Of a stretch of DNA of 64,000 nucleotides, positions 62,641 through 64,000 are shown piece after piece. The DNA comes from Flavobacterium psychrotolerans (lineage in GTDB: Bacteria > Bacteroidota > Bacteroidia > Flavobacteriales > Flavobacteriaceae). Under the pieces are notes generated by a model, which was given only the letters and a program-made list of their open reading frames with translations, was not told where the DNA came from and made no database searches. The translations under genes and the position numbers were made by a program. The stretch covers positions 1 to 64,000 of the forward strand of contig NZ_QCZI01000014.1 of NCBI RefSeq assembly GCF_003097635.1, written 5' to 3'. Numbering within the stretch: the stretch's first letter is position 1; each line of letters begins with the position of its first letter.

Positions 62641-63702
62641 CTATTGGCGTTTCAACTGACTGACAATTCCCTTTATTTCCTGCTCCTTACTTTTAGGATA
62701 AATCAATAAAACATTGTCTTTGTCTACCACAATAAAATCTTCTAATCCATCAATAATTACAAGTTTATCTTTTGCAGTGCTAATAATATTACTGGAAGCA
62801 TTTTTAAGTAAAACCGTGGCATTTACCACCGCATTATTATTTTCATCCTTATCTAGTTTCTCATGTAAGGAACCCCAAGTTCCCAGATCATTCCAATCGA
62901 AAGTAGCAGGAAGGACAAACACGTTTTTAGCCGTTTCCATAACTGCATAATCAATAGAAACATTTTCGGCAAGCCCATAATTCGCTTCAATAAAAGACTG
63001 TTCTTCACCTGTATTATAACTTTCCCAACCTTTCAAAAACAAGGCATTCATTTGAGGTTGAAATTTTTCAAAAGCTTCCGTAATAGATTTTACACTCCAG
63101 ATAAAAATTCCGCCATTCCACAAGAAATTACCACTGTCCAGAAAAGATTTCGCCGTTTCGTAATCTGGTTTTTCTCTAAACTGACTTACTTTCTTGATTG
63201 GTTTGGTGTCCGTTTTGTCAAATTCGATATAACCAAAACCTGTGTTTGGAAAAGTAGGTTGAATCCCTAAAGTCATCAAGGCATTTTCATTGGCACAATA
63301 ATCAAAACATTGTTTTAAATTATCCGAAAATGATTGTTCATCTTCAATCCAATGGTCGCTGGGCGCAACAACCATAACGGCATCAGGGTTTTGTTTTTTT
63401 ATTTTTAGTGACGCATATAAAATACAAGGTGCCGTATTACGCATCGCCGGTTCAAGCAATACCTGTTCCTGTTTTACCATAGGCAATTGCTCTAAAACAA
63501 TAGCATTGTACTTTTCATTGGTTAAAATCAATATGTTTTCAACAGGTATCAATTGAGACAATCTGCTAAATGTTTTCTGAATCAAGGTATCCCCAGAACC
63601 CAGCATATCATGAAATTGCTTTGGAAATTCGGTGGTGCTCACTGGCCAAAATCGAGAACCTACTCCACCGGCCATTAAAATTGCGTAATAATTTTTATTC
63701 AT
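62641..63702 (-). CDS. Mannose-1-phosphate guanylyltransferase
   Basis: The 353-residue nucleotidyltransferase makes GDP-mannose for polysaccharide or glycan synthesis. The signature is MAGGVGSRFWPVSTTEFPKQ, and the EKPDY, NSGNFLWNGGIFIW and FDWNDLGTWGSLHEKLD regions are present. It has no fused phosphomannose isomerase domain. The gene lies 12 bp after an SprT-like gene, a pairing seen in flavobacteria. Confidence 0.95.
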   Translation of the reverse strand: MNKNYYAILMAGGVGSRFWPVSTTEFPKQFHDMLGSGDTLIQKTFSRLSQLIPVENILILTNEKYNAIVLEQLPMVKQEQVLLEPAMRNTAPCILYASLKIKKQNPDAVMVVAPSDHWIEDEQSFSDNLKQCFDYCANENALMTLGIQPTFPNTGFGYIEFDKTDTKPIKKVSQFREKPDYETAKSFLDSGNFLWNGGIFIWSVKSITEAFEKFQPQMNALFLKGWESYNTGEEQSFIEANYGLAENVSIDYAVMETAKNVFVLPATFDWNDLGTWGSLHEKLDKDENNNAVVNATVLLKNASSNIISTAKDKLVIIDGLEDFIVVDKDNVLLIYPKSKEQEIKGIVSQLKRQ

Positions 63703-63714
63703 TGATTTCAGTTT

Positions 63715-64000
63715 TTATCTAGTTAATAATTCTATTTCAGCATTTGGATTGAATAAGTACATTCGTCCCGAACTTACCTCAACACATTCGTATCGCTTCG
63801 TTCTTAACGCCCCTTTTTTGAAAATTTTCCCGTTGTGAATTCTAAAAACACTCCCATATGGAATTTCAAAGATATAATTTTTATCATTCTGTTGATCAAA
63901 TTGTTTTAATGCTAACGATAAAGTTGCATCAGTATCACTGCTTGCAGAAGGATTTTTAAAATGCCTTGCCAATAAAGGCAACAAATGACTCGGAAAAATT
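63715..64000 (-). CDS. SprT-like family protein, C-terminal part (5' end outside window)
   Basis: The reverse strand is open from the window edge to a stop at 63715 (95 codons). It matches the C-terminal part of SprT-like proteins of flavobacteria: LLPLLARHFKNPSASSDTDA, then YGSVFRIHNGKIFKKGALRT, then KRYECVEVSSGRMYLFNPNA. The zinc-binding HExxH would lie upstream of 64000, so catalytic competence cannot be judged. Confidence 0.85.
   Translation of the reverse strand, partial: IFPSHLLPLLARHFKNPSASSDTDATLSLALKQFDQQNDKNYIFEIPYGSVFRIHNGKIFKKGALRTKRYECVEVSSGRMYLFNPNAEIELLTR

Overview
The window is a stretch of chromosome from a member of the Bacteroidota, almost certainly Flavobacterium or a close relative. 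It is AT-rich. Most genes lack a Shine-Dalgarno sequence, and many upstream regions carry the Bacteroidota -7 box TAnnTTTG. The protein content is also typical: RpoB/RpoC of flavobacterial length, DUF3467, DUF2851, DUF5522, SprT-like and 'putative porin' families, and a long multi-Ig secreted protein of the kind exported by type IX secretion. Nearly everything is ordinary chromosomal core; the clear accessory region is about 26.0-31.1 kb.

Layout. 1-1.1 kb: N-terminal part of a secreted Ig-repeat protein whose end lies off the left edge. 1.8-2.6 kb: a CBS-domain protein and a DUF3467 protein, convergent. 2.6-17.7 kb: the transcription/translation block read leftwards: rpsU, xerC-like recombinase, hpf, tRNA-Thr(TGT), tRNA-Tyr(GTA), tRNA-Thr(GGT), tuf, tRNA-Trp(CCA), secE, nusG, rplK, rplA, rplJ, rplL, rpoB, rpoC. 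rpsU carries a strong Shine-Dalgarno, which is exceptional in this phylum. 18-26 kb: acyl-CoA dehydrogenase, a helix-hairpin-helix protein, a PspC-like protein, DUF2851, a DEDDh exonuclease, a cystathionine beta-synthase-type enzyme and an outer-membrane putative porin.

26-31 kb: upstream of the porin lies a non-coding array of seven copies of a CAAATTTG-centred palindrome spaced 21-22 bp, i.e. two helical turns. Next to it is a probable class II-like bacteriocin cassette: a double-glycine precursor with two cysteines, a previously uncalled 59-residue two-helix membrane protein (immunity candidate), an internal terminator, a five-helix membrane protein, a thioredoxin-fold protein and a C39-peptidase ABC exporter, with a divergent XRE regulator.

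31.4-37.1 kb: branched-chain amino acid operon ilvD-ilvB-ilvN-ilvC. 37-41.4 kb: DUF4136 lipoprotein, urocanate hydratase, DUF5522, a small zincin-like protein and a ParE-type toxin-antitoxin pair. 41.7-48 kb: aromatic amino acid hydroxylase with a long extra C-terminal region, enoyl-CoA hydratase family protein, obgE, CNNM/CorC-type membrane protein, adk, hpt. 48.2-52 kb: purK, purE and an M3 oligopeptidase. 52-64 kb: lipoprotein, UbiA-like membrane protein, gcvP, truncated haemoglobin, FabH-like synthase, methyltransferase, WG-repeat protein, glycosyltransferase 2, MlaE/MlaF-type lipid ABC transporter, mannose-1-phosphate guanylyltransferase, and the C-terminal part of an SprT-like protein cut by the right edge.

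Between genes there are several small dispersed palindromic elements: two 29-bp palindromes between rpoB and rpoC, two copies of a hairpin element with conserved arms at 24.0 and 58.6 kb, and two copies of an AGGAACGAAGCAAT element. No rRNA, insertion sequence, phage or CRISPR array was seen.
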